The notes under the pieces: model-generated
What the model was told of the DNA's origin: nothing
Seen by the model: only the letters and a program-made list of their open reading frames with translations
Databases searched by the model: none
Assembly (NCBI GenBank): GCA_039679645.1
Contig: JBDKUO010000017.1
Coordinates: forward strand, 1 to 64,000
DNA length: 64,000 nt
DNA from: Armatimonadota bacterium
GTDB lineage: Bacteria > Armatimonadota > UBA5829
Direction of reading: 5' to 3'
Made by a program: the position numbers and the translations under genes
Shown here: piece by piece, positions 1 through 7,980 of the stretch
How positions within the stretch are numbered: position 1 is the stretch's first letter
How the letters are laid out: each line of letters opens with the position of its first letter

Positions 1-34
1 CAGCAACCAGTTCTTCGTAAGTCGGTTTCTCCAT
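1..34 (-). CDS. Partial CDS, N-terminus only (possible PAS/sensor protein)
   Basis: An ATG on the minus strand at 34 opens a frame that leaves the window, reading MEKPTYEELVA. A Lys-Pro-Thr-Tyr-Glu-Glu-Leu opening is common at the start of PAS-domain sensor kinases, so that is a guess at its nature. No clear Shine-Dalgarno sequence lies upstream. Only 11 codons are visible, so both the gene and its function are uncertain. Confidence 0.3.
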   Translation of the reverse strand, partial: MEKPTYEELVA

Positions 35-129
35 GCACACTACTTAGGCAGCGCCTGCCGAAGTACCTGCACACTTGTAGTGAATACACAAACTTTTTTC
101 AGATTCTCACGAAGAGTGAGCTGTTACCA

Positions 130-172
130 AAAAGGGAAGAACAATCACTTACCTGGAATGTTCTCCCCTTTT
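130..172 (-). terminator. Rho-independent terminator of rpmB
   Basis: A 14-bp stem with one A.C mismatch (arms 130-143 and 159-172) has a 15-nt loop. On the minus strand it is followed by a run of five T. It lies 35 bases beyond the rpmB stop, the expected place for its terminator. Confidence 0.75.
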
Positions 173-206
173 ATTTGCGTATCTGTTAGAATGTAAGAGC
201 TATTTA

Positions 207-422
207 CTATGCGGCGCGGATGACCTTGCCGGCTTTCAGGCACTTGGCGCACACGCGGATTGTTTTGGGAGTGCCATTGATCTTGGTATGGACGGTCTGC
301 AGGTTAGGCAGCCATCTGCGCTTGGTTCTAGGCGCGCGAAGAGCCCATGAACCGGAGTGGACGTGTCTGATATTCTGACCGAACTGCGGACCTTTGCCGC
401 AAACTGCACAAGTATTGGACAT
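207..422 (-). CDS. rpmB: 50S ribosomal protein L28
   Basis: This 71-residue protein of the large ribosomal subunit starts [20 protein letters not shown]. The Cys-x2-Cys at the N-terminus and the C-terminal CAKCLKAGK give the four-cysteine (zinc-binding) form of L28. The basic centre ([14 protein letters not shown]) is the rRNA-contacting part. The open frame extends upstream to 518, but the ATG at 422 is chosen because a strong Shine-Dalgarno (AGGAGGT, about 430-437) precedes it and because the length matches L28. It is monocistronic, with its own promoter (471-499) and terminator (130-172). Confidence 0.95.
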   Translation of the reverse strand: MSNTCAVCGKGPQFGQNIRHVHSGSWALRAPRTKRRWLPNLQTVHTKINGTPKTIRVCAKCLKAGKVIRAA

Positions 423-470
423 ATTTAAAAGGACCTCCTGAAGTGAGTAGCCACAAAAAATGCAGTGTTT

Positions 471-499
471 ATAGTAGCACAATTTCACGGGTTTGGCAA
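471..499 (-). promoter_or_regulatory. rpmB promoter
   Basis: Reading the minus strand, TTGCCA (494-499) and TACTAT (471-476) are separated by 17 bases, about 50 bases upstream of the rpmB start. The -35 lies only 3 bases from the start of the divergent CBS-DUF1385 gene. Confidence 0.65.
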
Positions 500-502
500 T
501 AG

Positions 503-1657
503 ATGATGGACAGTTCAATTTTATATCTGGTAAAAAGCGCTCCTGCGGTGACGCCTCAAGACTCCATCCGAAGAGTGGTTGGTCTTATCCAAAGCAGCCG
601 CGGTTCGCGAATTCTCGTGCTTGATGATGGGCGGATAGTCGGTGCCGTCAGCGAGCGGGGCATATCGGCCTATATAGCTGCGTCAGATGATCCAGAAGCT
701 GCGATCAACTCAAATATCGAGCCGATAATTGAGCCCAACGGCGCATTTATCGATTCACGCGTATCTCTAAAAGAGGCGGCTCAGATATTTGCCGCAAACG
801 GTGAGGATATGCTGCCGGTGATAGACAGCTTCGGGGGTTACCGGGGTGTGGTCTATCGCAGCGATTTGATAGGGCGACTGGCGAAGAACTTGCGTCCAAA
901 CTCGGTTGGAGGGATGGCGACTCCTCTGGGTGTGTATCTTACCACAGGCTCGATCTCCGGCGGAGCGGGGAGTTTCGGATTGTTTCTGACGGGTGTCTCG
1001 CTTGGCGTTATGATATTAGTCGCGACTCTGATCGTGACCGGCCTTGCGACATTGATTGGTAAGCTGACCGGCTTTCCGATAAACGCATTTCTGAATTCCA
1101 CGCCGCTCACGACAGCTCCTAACCTCTACGACTTGCCGTTTTATATATCGACAGCCCTGACTGTCATCATATTTCTAATGCTGATGAGGTTTTCGCCTCT
1201 TGCGGGCTATCATGGTGCAGAGCATATGACGGTGCATACGATAGAGGCTGGCGAGGCTCTTGAGCCGGAAGTGGTGAGCCGTATGCCGCGGGTCCATCCG
1301 AGATGCGGCACCAACCTGCTTGCCGCAGCCGGGATTTTTGTGATCCTGACCTCCAAGGTAAACAGTCAGGTCGTAGTACTGCTGGCCATGCTGGTGGTTG
1401 TAATCGGCTGGAGATCGATAGGCGGGTGGCTGCAGTATTATGCCACCACAAAGAACCCGAACTCAAAGCAGCTAGCAAGTGGTATTGCCGCAGGCAGCGA
1501 AATTCTTGAGAAATACCAGGAGAACCCGAATTTTAGTCTGACCGGCCTCCAGCGGATATGGAAACTGGGTTTTCCACAGACGTTTATGGGCATGGCGGCT
1601 TTTCTCTGGGTGTTGAGCCTCTTCAGCCGCTATATACCAATCCCTGGACTCTTTTAG
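503..1657 (+). CDS. CBS-domain / DUF1385 (YqhQ-like) membrane protein
   Basis: This 384-residue protein combines two domains. Residues about 8-130 look like a tandem CBS pair, which usually binds adenosyl ligands ([19 protein letters not shown]; a second copy near [22 protein letters not shown]). Residues about 150-384 are the DUF1385/YqhQ family, with four or five hydrophobic helices and the signature Tyr-His-Gly-Ala-Glu-His plus HPRCGTNLL. YqhQ proteins are usually stand-alone and their function is not settled; the CBS part suggests ligand-gated control of whatever the membrane part does. ATG at 503 or 506 is the likely start, without an obvious Shine-Dalgarno. It is divergent from rpmB and followed directly by heptad repeats. 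Confidence 0.8.
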   Translation: MMDSSILYLVKSAPAVTPQDSIRRVVGLIQSSRGSRILVLDDGRIVGAVSERGISAYIAASDDPEAAINSNIEPIIEPNGAFIDSRVSLKEAAQIFAANGEDMLPVIDSFGGYRGVVYRSDLIGRLAKNLRPNSVGGMATPLGVYLTTGSISGGAGSFGLFLTGVSLGVMILVATLIVTGLATLIGKLTGFPINAFLNSTPLTTAPNLYDLPFYISTALTVIIFLMLMRFSPLAGYHGAEHMTVHTIEAGEALEPEVVSRMPRVHPRCGTNLLAAAGIFVILTSKVNSQVVVLLAMLVVVIGWRSIGGWLQYYATTKNPNSKQLASGIAAGSEILEKYQENPNFSLTGLQRIWKLGFPQTFMGMAAFLWVLSLFSRYIPIPGLF

Positions 1658-1685
1658 GTGTTGGGTGTTGGGTGTTGGGTGTTAG
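1658..1685 (+). repeat. Heptanucleotide tandem repeat (GTGTTGG x4)
   Basis: Four contiguous 7-base units, three exact GTGTTGG and one GTGTTAG, begin at the base after the stop codon of the CBS-DUF1385 gene. The same unit type, more degenerate, recurs on the minus strand at 10222-10256 and, in related form, at 59310-59344 and 1935-1962. Confidence 0.9.
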
Positions 1686-1702
1686 GCACTGGTTTGCTGT
1701 CT

Positions 1703-1832
1703 CCCTCTCCTGGGGGAGAGGGGCGGGGTGAGGGCGCAACTCGATTGATTATCTAGTGTTTTATATTGACTACTGGCCTGGGAAACGAGCCTGCCGCAAT
1801 CAGTCATTCCGAACGAATGTGAGGAATCTGCT
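1703..1832. repeat. Gene-free stretch with two dispersed-repeat-like motifs
   Basis: The 342-base gap 1658-1999 holds no gene. After the heptads there is a perfect 8-bp hairpin (CCCTCTCC at 1703-1710 with GGAGAGGG at 1715-1722) followed by GGGGTGAGGG. Then comes a segment at 1803-1832 (GTCATTCCGAACGAATGTGA and onwards) of the type often dispersed in genomes. The gap also contains the core shared with the waaA leader (1900-1927) and a further heptad block (1935-1962). Confidence 0.5.
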
Positions 1833-1899
1833 TTGAACTCGACGTTGTAAAAAAACAGATTTTATTTAGCATGTCTGAAGTGAGCTGCACGAGAATGCG

Positions 1900-1927
1900 G
1901 GAACTCAACACTGCCGGTCTCGTCGTA
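1900..1927 (+). other. Core element shared with the waaA leader
   Basis: ATGCGGGAA followed about 10-15 bases later by GGTCTCGTCGTA matches the segment at 31039-31070 in front of waaA (ATGCGGGAA, then GGGTTTAGTCGTA). Here ACGAGA and TCTCGT can pair as a 6-bp stem. Read in frame, both copies encode a similar peptide (MRE, then NT, G, LVV), which made the open frames look longer than the real genes. Confidence 0.55.
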
Positions 1928-1934
1928 AAAATAG

Positions 1935-1962
1935 TAACTCACAACTCAAAACCCGTAACATA
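1935..1962 (-). repeat. Degenerate heptad block (GTTNTGA type)
   Basis: The four units TAACTCA, CAACTCA, AAACCCG and TAACATA lie head to tail. On the minus strand they read as TGAGTTA-like heptads, close to the units at 59310-59344. Confidence 0.55.
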
Positions 1963-1999
1963 CTGGAACTCATCACTAAGTCATGTCGTCAGGAAAACC

Positions 2000-4474
2000 A
2001 TGAGAAAACAACACATAACGCTTTCATCCACACTCGTAATAATTGCCCTTATGCTGGCAGCAGCCTTTCCCATCCCGTCTTTTGCTATTGGGATCAAGTA
2101 CAAGACCTCTGGGACATACGTCGATTCTACAGGCGGTCAGCACATATGGAGCATAAACGAAGCTCACACTCTGATCTGGGATAACGATCCGTATATTCCC
2201 ATCGGAGGAGTATTTATGTCCCGCTATATATCGCCGGGCGCGGCGGATGCGGACTATCAGGCTGATGTTAGTGCTCTTGAGGCTATAAAGTCCGGCGGCA
2301 TTACCGACATAGTTCTCAAAGCGAATTGCCCAATGACCTCAGTCGAGCCTGCCGCACTGCAAAAAATTATAAACTATCTCGATGCCAATGGGTTTCATTA
2401 TGGAATTGAGATGGACGATGGCCCCAGCGTTCCTCTGAGCGGTTATCTCATCTCGCCCAATCGTTATAGATTGGAGGGACCTGGGGATCAGCGTAACATC
2501 GTCTGCTCTTGGCCGGATGTCGATTCGGCGATTTATCTGGTCATAAACAAACTGGACAATTCGATAGTCGATCGCGGCGGAGCAATTATCACAGGCGGTA
2601 AAGTTACGATCACCCTGCGCGAGCCGCTACGCACTGAGCAGATACTGATAGTCTATCCTCACAAGACATTCAAACAGAATGCTATGTCCGATTTATGGAG
2701 CGGCTTCGATGAGTATCGCGACCGTGTGATCGCATTTTTCGGTAAGGTCAAATTTGGTTCCGGACTCAGGTTTTTCCTGGAACCGTTCACGACCAAAATG
2801 GACTTTACCGGCGAGATGATAAGTTTCCTGCCTGATTCCTCCGGTTTCAGACTCGGTCTGGAGGCATATCTAACCCGCAAATATCAGCATGAAGGCGGCG
2901 TCAACTCGGGCTGGGCCATGAATGACAATCTGAACACTATCGAAGACGCCACACGGCTGATTCCTATGTGGGCGTCAGGGCGAGGTATGCCTTATGCATA
3001 TAATCCAGCGAGTGGCAGCCTTTATTCAATCGATGTGACTTCGACCGGGCTTTGGCGTGATATTGTAGACTACCGCGATACCTCAGCCCAGGAATACATG
3101 AATACGATCTCGGACGTAATACGCAAGCACTGCGCAAATGTGCCCGTGATTTTTAAGAGTGACAAATATCACCGTATATATGCCAATCCATATGGCATAG
3201 GCAGCTATGACGGCCTGAGCGCTCAGACGCAGGGCACTGGTGAAACGTCTGTTGCGAACGTTATCGGGCCTGTCTATTCGCTTGCGGAAGAGTCGGGCAA
3301 GACGACATGGTTTATCGCCACTTCGATTCAGACTGCAGGTTCCAGCGAGAGCGCAATGCCTAGCACACTCGACCTGTTTCGAGAGATAGGCTGCAAGGGA
3401 TTTTTTGCCGGCAGCCTGGACGGGCGTGTTCCCCAAGACTTAAAGAGTTTTAAGGACAAGCTGCGCCCGTCGGGTTTTGCCGGCTTCAAGCCGGATGTGA
3501 TCGGATATCCGGTTGCCGTAACCACAGGCGCTTATGTAAAGCGGCTCTTGCCGAACACATGGTGGCTGCCGACTCTCGCAACAGGCAGGGCCAGCTATAT
3601 CGGCGATGGACTCTTTGCCTATACGATGGCTGGTGAGGACAGGACATATATCTGGTCATCAATCGGCGATAAGAGTGTAACGATCAAGATTCCTCCCACG
3701 GGAGTGCCGACCGCACTGTTCCCGCCTGATGCGCGTGTTTCTGCAGGCAAAGGTGGGGTATTTACTACCACTCTCAAAGATGTACCAACGGTATTGAAAG
3801 GTATGGACATTAGCCTGGTATTTCCGGCAGAGACAGCGCAGACGGAGGTTGACAGGCTCGCGGCACTTATTCCTGAGGCAGATAAGTCGGGTTTAAGCGT
3901 GCAAAGAACAAGGGACAGCCTTGATCGGGCGAAGACGCTCATGAAGAACAAACAGTATATGCAGGCCTATGGCATGGCTCAGTCCAGTCTGGGTGATCTG
4001 CTGGTCTTAATGGGTGCGGACATATGGCTTGAGGGTGAGATGGTTCGCGCCGAAAACTTTGACAATGTTGAACCGATACAGGGTGCGAGCAATGCGCTGG
4101 CATTGGTAATGGACACTAATGAGGAGCCGCCGCTTGCCCCGTATTGCGCCACATTTACGATAGACGCAAAGACCAACTCGAGCTACGAGATATATATCGC
4201 GGCCACTCCTCCGTCGGACGCATCTCCGATGAGCTATACGATCGATGACATTAACTGGATTCCGGTAACAGCCGCCGGCGGCAAAGTGGATAATTATGCG
4301 CCTGGTCTAGGTTGGTATAAGATTGGTGCAGTAAACTTAAACCCAGGCAAGCATACTCTTAAGCTTAGAGCTGACGGCAGGAGGGCTTCAGACAATCGCT
4401 ATTACTTTGCAGTAGACGCATTAGTTGCTACACCTAGGGGCTTTAAGCCTAACGGGGTAATCAAGCCATACTGA
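2000..4474 (+). CDS. Large secreted protein, possible glycoside-hydrolase-like
   Basis: The protein has 824 residues. It has a clear signal peptide (residues 1 to about 27, ending PSFA). The body contains aromatic- and Asp-rich stretches (YGIEMDDGPSVPLSG, GFDEYRDRVIAFFGKVKFG, CKGFFAGSLDGR) that recall TIM-barrel glycosidases. A helical linker (about 600-660) follows, then a C-terminal beta-sandwich-like region with a carbohydrate-binding-module flavour (about 675-810). No family could be named with certainty and no catalytic pair is claimed. The frame is open from 1871, but ATG 2000 follows AGGA by a few bases and starts the signal peptide; the earlier part is translated repeat DNA. It is likely exported and acts on polysaccharide, by inference. 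Confidence 0.7.
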   Translation: MRKQHITLSSTLVIIALMLAAAFPIPSFAIGIKYKTSGTYVDSTGGQHIWSINEAHTLIWDNDPYIPIGGVFMSRYISPGAADADYQADVSALEAIKSGGITDIVLKANCPMTSVEPAALQKIINYLDANGFHYGIEMDDGPSVPLSGYLISPNRYRLEGPGDQRNIVCSWPDVDSAIYLVINKLDNSIVDRGGAIITGGKVTITLREPLRTEQILIVYPHKTFKQNAMSDLWSGFDEYRDRVIAFFGKVKFGSGLRFFLEPFTTKMDFTGEMISFLPDSSGFRLGLEAYLTRKYQHEGGVNSGWAMNDNLNTIEDATRLIPMWASGRGMPYAYNPASGSLYSIDVTSTGLWRDIVDYRDTSAQEYMNTISDVIRKHCANVPVIFKSDKYHRIYANPYGIGSYDGLSAQTQGTGETSVANVIGPVYSLAEESGKTTWFIATSIQTAGSSESAMPSTLDLFREIGCKGFFAGSLDGRVPQDLKSFKDKLRPSGFAGFKPDVIGYPVAVTTGAYVKRLLPNTWWLPTLATGRASYIGDGLFAYTMAGEDRTYIWSSIGDKSVTIKIPPTGVPTALFPPDARVSAGKGGVFTTTLKDVPTVLKGMDISLVFPAETAQTEVDRLAALIPEADKSGLSVQRTRDSLDRAKTLMKNKQYMQAYGMAQSSLGDLLVLMGADIWLEGEMVRAENFDNVEPIQGASNALALVMDTNEEPPLAPYCATFTIDAKTNSSYEIYIAATPPSDASPMSYTIDDINWIPVTAAGGKVDNYAPGLGWYKIGAVNLNPGKHTLKLRADGRRASDNRYYFAVDALVATPRGFKPNGVIKPY

Positions 4475-4556
4475 TGACTGTGTGATACCAAATATCAGAT
4501 AGTAGCACTCTTTATTCACTGTCCAGAAATTCGATGTTTTGTATTTATTTAATCAC

Positions 4557-4585
4557 TTGACACATAGCACAAAGTGGTATATAAA
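4557..4585 (+). promoter_or_regulatory. Promoter of the pilin-like gene
   Basis: A consensus -35 TTGACA (4557-4562) and TATAAA (4580-4585) are exactly 17 bases apart, about 55 bases before the ATG at 4641. It is one of the best vegetative promoters in the window. Confidence 0.8.
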
Positions 4586-4640
4586 GTATCTAAATTATAA
4601 ACACGCTTAGGCGAGTGGTGAATGTGAGGTTTGCAGTTCA

Positions 4641-5393
4641 ATGGAGAGAAAGGGTTTCACACTAATCGAACTTCTGGTAGTAATAGCGATTATTGCTATT
4701 CTTGCAGCAATACTGTTTCCTGTCTTCCTTAGTGCAAAGGAAAAAGCTATTGCCACTGCTTGTCTTTCCAATACGAAGCAGATTGGCAACGCATTATCAA
4801 TGTATGTTGATGATAACAACGGCACATATTTTGCCAACCCCTGGGATCCAAAAGGAGTATTTGGATCTGGAGTGACCAAGTTCTGGACTGATAAATTCTG
4901 GCCGGACCTTCTGCTCAAATATACAAAAAGCCGGAATGTCTTTTGCTGCAGTGCAGTTAAAGACTTTGCGTTTAATATTACGACACATACATATGACGCG
5001 GGATACTTCGGTCCGACATACTCTGCGGCAATCCCGAAATTCCCAATTTCATACGGTATGATGAGATTGCTCTACTGTGCAAAAGGCCCGAGCCCAAGAC
5101 CATCAAAGATATCCGATTATTACCGAGTTTCATCTATAGCCGTAATATGCGATTCTCACCGACCATATGAGGATTGGTGCGCAACCGTTAACGGACAATA
5201 TTTTATGCCCCGCTCTGATCCAAATACCGGCTGGAATTACGGCCTTGCAACCCATCAAAAGGGATGTAATTTCGTTTTCGCCGATGGCCATGCAAAGTTT
5301 TCTAACAAAGTTGCAAAAAATCCCAATCCGGCTGGCGGCAGTCAATCCGGCAGCAATACATATTATTACACTGACGTCCGCGTCTTTGAATGA
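4641..5393 (+). CDS. Prepilin-like protein with H-X9-DG C-terminal motif
   Basis: This 250-residue type IV pilin/type II pseudopilin-like protein has a short basic leader, then Gly-Phe-Thr-Leu-Ile-Glu (cleavage after the Gly, with Glu at +5) and a hydrophobic helix at about residues 6-32. The C-terminal part has [12 protein letters not shown], i.e. His-x9-Asp-Gly, the mark of the large DUF1559-like families in Planctomycetes, Verrucomicrobia and Armatimonadota. Such proteins are processed by a prepilin peptidase and occur in many copies per genome; their role is unknown. It stands alone behind its own strong promoter, with no secretion genes nearby. Confidence 0.9.
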   Translation: MERKGFTLIELLVVIAIIAILAAILFPVFLSAKEKAIATACLSNTKQIGNALSMYVDDNNGTYFANPWDPKGVFGSGVTKFWTDKFWPDLLLKYTKSRNVFCCSAVKDFAFNITTHTYDAGYFGPTYSAAIPKFPISYGMMRLLYCAKGPSPRPSKISDYYRVSSIAVICDSHRPYEDWCATVNGQYFMPRSDPNTGWNYGLATHQKGCNFVFADGHAKFSNKVAKNPNPAGGSQSGSNTYYYTDVRVFE

Positions 5394-5415
5394 TCAGACA
5401 TTGCCGGCAAGTTGT

Positions 5416-5436
5416 GGCGCGATATTTGATCGCGCC
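5416..5436. other. Perfect 8-bp hairpin between convergent genes
   Basis: GGCGCGAT and ATCGCGCC flank a 5-base loop between the converging pilin-like gene and plsC. No T-run follows on either side, so it may be a weak bidirectional transcription stop or just a structural element. Confidence 0.5.
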
Positions 5437-5455
5437 CGAAACAGAAAGACAGAAC

Positions 5456-6079
5456 TTATTTACTATCTCCGTACTTTTCCAGCAGTTCGCCAATCGCAGC
5501 CATAATTCTTCTGCCGACTTCCTCGATTGCCTCGCGGCCGCCTTTGTCGTATAAATCTTCAAGTGGGACCGGCTTGCCATAGACGACCTTCATGCGCGTG
5601 AACTTGGGAAAGATGGAGTGGGGTGGAAGAAGCTTGTTTGAGTTTATCAGCCCTACCGGGATCACTGGGACCTTCGCGCGCAGCACTATCATTCCCACAC
5701 CAGCCTCAGCGGGCAGGAGAGTGCCGTCGAGGCTTCTCTGGCCCTCAGGGAACATACCTACCACCTCGCCGGATTGCAGCAGTTCTATCGCTTTTTTGAG
5801 CGCTGCCCTGTCTGCAGTGCCTCGCTTGACAGGGAATGCTCCCACGGCTCTGATAAGCGTCCCAAGGATGGGTATTTGAAAGAGTTCCAGTTTGGCCATA
5901 AAGTGCACAGGACGCCCGTTAGCGCGAGCACCGAGCGCGGGCGGGTCGATATAGCTCACATGATTGCCGCACAGCAGCACGCCGGCGGTCTTGGGTATGT
6001 TCTCGCGACCGATAACCTGCCAACGCCCGAATATTCTGCAGACCATCGCCGAAAGCGATGCGCCTATCCAAAAAAGCAT
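5456..6079 (-). CDS. plsC: 1-acyl-sn-glycerol-3-phosphate acyltransferase
   Basis: This 207-residue inner-membrane-associated enzyme transfers an acyl chain to lysophosphatidic acid to give phosphatidic acid for phospholipid synthesis. Family motif I is NHVSYID (His40 and Asp45, the catalytic HX4D) and motif III is FPEGQRS (Glu112). A hydrophobic N-terminus suits membrane attachment. GAGG six bases before the ATG supports the start. It follows cmk in the same direction, as in many bacteria, but is separated by a 321-base gap holding a MITE-like element and may have its own promoter. Confidence 0.92.
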   Translation of the reverse strand: MLFWIGASLSAMVCRIFGRWQVIGRENIPKTAGVLLCGNHVSYIDPPALGARANGRPVHFMAKLELFQIPILGTLIRAVGAFPVKRGTADRAALKKAIELLQSGEVVGMFPEGQRSLDGTLLPAEAGVGMIVLRAKVPVIPVGLINSNKLLPPHSIFPKFTRMKVVYGKPVPLEDLYDKGGREAIEEVGRRIMAAIGELLEKYGDSK

Positions 6080-6101
6080 CTATATCCTCATTGTTATTGA
6101 G

Positions 6102-6255
6102 ACTAAGTCTTGTATGTTTTATTGCACTGCCCAAGTTGCTTCGGTTGCGAAGCGGCCGGAGCCGCCACCAGAGGTGGCGAGTCCTTCGGCTTCGGCCCCG
6201 CCCTACGCTCTGGAACCGAAGTAACCGGATGGCTGCAAATAGGACAAGACTTAGT
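6102..6255. mobile_element. MITE-like element with 12-bp terminal inverted repeats
   Basis: Perfect inverted ends ACTAAGTCTTGT (6102-6113) and ACAAGACTTAGT (6244-6255) enclose 130 bases. Nested inside are CTTCGGTT/AACCGAAG arms and a central hairpin CGCCACC-AGA-GGTGGCG, so the whole element can fold on itself. It has no coding capacity. No clear target-site duplication was found. It fills much of the 321-base gap between cmk and plsC; the rest holds a CGGGCA-C-TGCCCG palindrome near 6300 and a CTCCCTC/GAGAGGG motif near 6360-6385. Confidence 0.6.
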
Positions 6256-6400
6256 TACATGAGCACTGGTTCGGAAACCATATGCGCGCTATTTCCGGGC
6301 ACTGCCCGAATCAAAAACATAAAACAGGAGCATCCAGCTTCTTGCACGCCACGTCTTCATCTCCCTCTTTGCATGAGAGGGTGGGGATGTGGCGTCATGT

Positions 6401-7090
6401 TTATTCGCCGGGCGCTTCCGCAGGTACCTTCTGATTGTGAATATCGATAATAGCGTCGACTACCTGTTCGGCGGACAGATTATCCGTTTCAAGCAGCACG
6501 GCGCCCGGAGCCAGTTTTAGAGGCGCATGCTCGCGGGAACTGTCGCGAAGATCGCGCTCGCGGATATCAGCCGAAATCTTGTCTATATCCGACTCAATGC
6601 CCATCTCTTTGAGCTGTTCGACCCGCCGCCGCGCGCGTTCCGTTACCGACGCTGTCAGAAAGACCTTTACCTCAGCGTTGGGGAAGACGACAGTGCCAAT
6701 ATCGCGCCCTTCCATCACTACTCCGCCTTCAGCTCCCATCATTCTCTGCAGCTCGACAAGTCGCCTGCGTACGCCCTGAATTGCGCTTACGGGTGAAGAG
6801 AGCCGTGTTGCTTCTGGTGTGCGAATGTCGCTGGTAACATCCTCACCGTCGGCAAATACATGCTGCATGCCGTCTATAATGTCGAATTTGATACCGGTCC
6901 GCTTTGCCAGTGCGGAGATTTTAGCAGTATCCGAGAGTGGGATGCCTTCACGGATCACTTTCAGTGCGACCGCACGGTACATTGCTCCGGTATCGATATA
7001 TAAATATCCCAGCCTGTCGGCGACCGCGCGCGCGACTGTGCTCTTTCCCGCGCCCGCAGGGCCGTCTATGGCGATTATGGGTTTACTCAT
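6401..7090 (-). CDS. cmk: Cytidylate kinase
   Basis: This 229-residue cytosolic enzyme phosphorylates CMP and dCMP with ATP. The P-loop is GPAGAGKST at residues 10-18, followed by the conserved YIDTGAMYRA. The NMP-binding region has GRDIGTVVFP and the LID region has RERDLRDSSREHAPL, all typical of Cmk. The length fits the family. It overlaps the tyrA stop by four bases (ATGA), so it is translationally coupled to the aromatic amino acid operon. Confidence 0.95.
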   Translation of the reverse strand: MSKPIIAIDGPAGAGKSTVARAVADRLGYLYIDTGAMYRAVALKVIREGIPLSDTAKISALAKRTGIKFDIIDGMQHVFADGEDVTSDIRTPEATRLSSPVSAIQGVRRRLVELQRMMGAEGGVVMEGRDIGTVVFPNAEVKVFLTASVTERARRRVEQLKEMGIESDIDKISADIRERDLRDSSREHAPLKLAPGAVLLETDNLSAEQVVDAIIDIHNQKVPAEAPGE

Positions 7091-7980
7091 TTACAAATCC
7101 TTTGGTATGTCGATCTTATCTTACCCGCTTGTTCGAAGAACTGCATAATGGCTTCTTTATCACCGCTGTTGAGCGCGGCTTTGAAAGTATCCAGCGATTC
7201 CTGCAACTGCCCGATGGCCTGAAGCAAGGCATCACTATTCGTCAGGCAAATATCGCGCCATATCTCGGGCGAGCTGTCCGATACGCGCGTCAGGTCTCTG
7301 AAACTTCCGGCGGCCAGTCTGAATACTTTTCCAAACTCGTGCTGCGCCTCTTCGGCAATCTCAAGCAGCGCCGCCGACATCACATGAGGCAGATGACTGA
7401 TGATCGCGACCGCTCCGTCATGCTCCTTGGCGCTCATAATTTCTACGTCGGAGCCAATAGCATCCGCCAGAGCAGTCAATTTGCCCAACGCATCGAGGTT
7501 TGTGTTGTCTGTAGTAGTAAAAACGTAGGTTGCACCCTGGAATAAATCGGCGGAGGCGGCCTCAACTCCCGCCTGTTCCGAGCCGGTCATAGGATGGCCG
7601 CCAACGAAGTCCACTCCATCAGGCAAAATCATTTCGACTTCTTGGACTACGTCAGCCTTGGTGCTCCCGACATCCGTTATTATCGCGCCGGGTTTGATAC
7701 TTGCGGCCATTTGTTCAAGGGTGGGAGCGATCAAACAAACCGGTGTACAGATCACGATCAGATCGGCGTCCGCCGCGCCGTTTTCGATATCCAGGCTGTA
7801 GTCGTCGATTGCGCCGAGGATCTTCGCGCGCATCAGCTTTTGCTCGGTCCGTCCGATACCGATCACACGATTTGCCAGGCCATGCTTCTTCGCGGCCATG
7901 CCGAGAGAACCGCCTATCAGTCCGACTCCCACAATGACGATTGTATCGAATATGAAATTGTCTTCGCCTGCCGTGGGCAT
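7087..7980 (-). CDS. tyrA: Prephenate dehydrogenase
   Basis: This 297-residue NAD(P)-dependent enzyme converts prephenate to 4-hydroxyphenylpyruvate in tyrosine synthesis. The Rossmann fingerprint is IVGVGLIGGSLG near residue 15. The conserved prephenate-site segment GGHPMTGSEQAGVEAA lies in the middle, with SHLPHVMSAAL further on. No ACT domain is present at the C-terminus, so it is the short form. Start and stop are fused to its neighbours: TGATG with aroF upstream and ATGA with cmk downstream. Confidence 0.93.
   Translation of the reverse strand: MPTAGEDNFIFDTIVIVGVGLIGGSLGMAAKKHGLANRVIGIGRTEQKLMRAKILGAIDDYSLDIENGAADADLIVICTPVCLIAPTLEQMAASIKPGAIITDVGSTKADVVQEVEMILPDGVDFVGGHPMTGSEQAGVEAASADLFQGATYVFTTTDNTNLDALGKLTALADAIGSDVEIMSAKEHDGAVAIISHLPHVMSAALLEIAEEAQHEFGKVFRLAAGSFRDLTRVSDSSPEIWRDICLTNSDALLQAIGQLQESLDTFKAALNSGDKEAIMQFFEQAGKIRSTYQRICK

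Noticed and set aside
1871-1999. N-terminal extension of the secreted protein and, likewise, of waaA (31017-31079)
   Set aside because: Both extensions are translated repeat DNA. The later ATGs have Shine-Dalgarno sequences and, for the secreted protein, begin the signal peptide.
5456-6079. LpxL-type acyltransferase instead of plsC
   Set aside because: NHVSYID and FPEGQRS with a 207-residue length are PlsC features; LpxL-type proteins are about 300 residues and a separate one is present at 33428.
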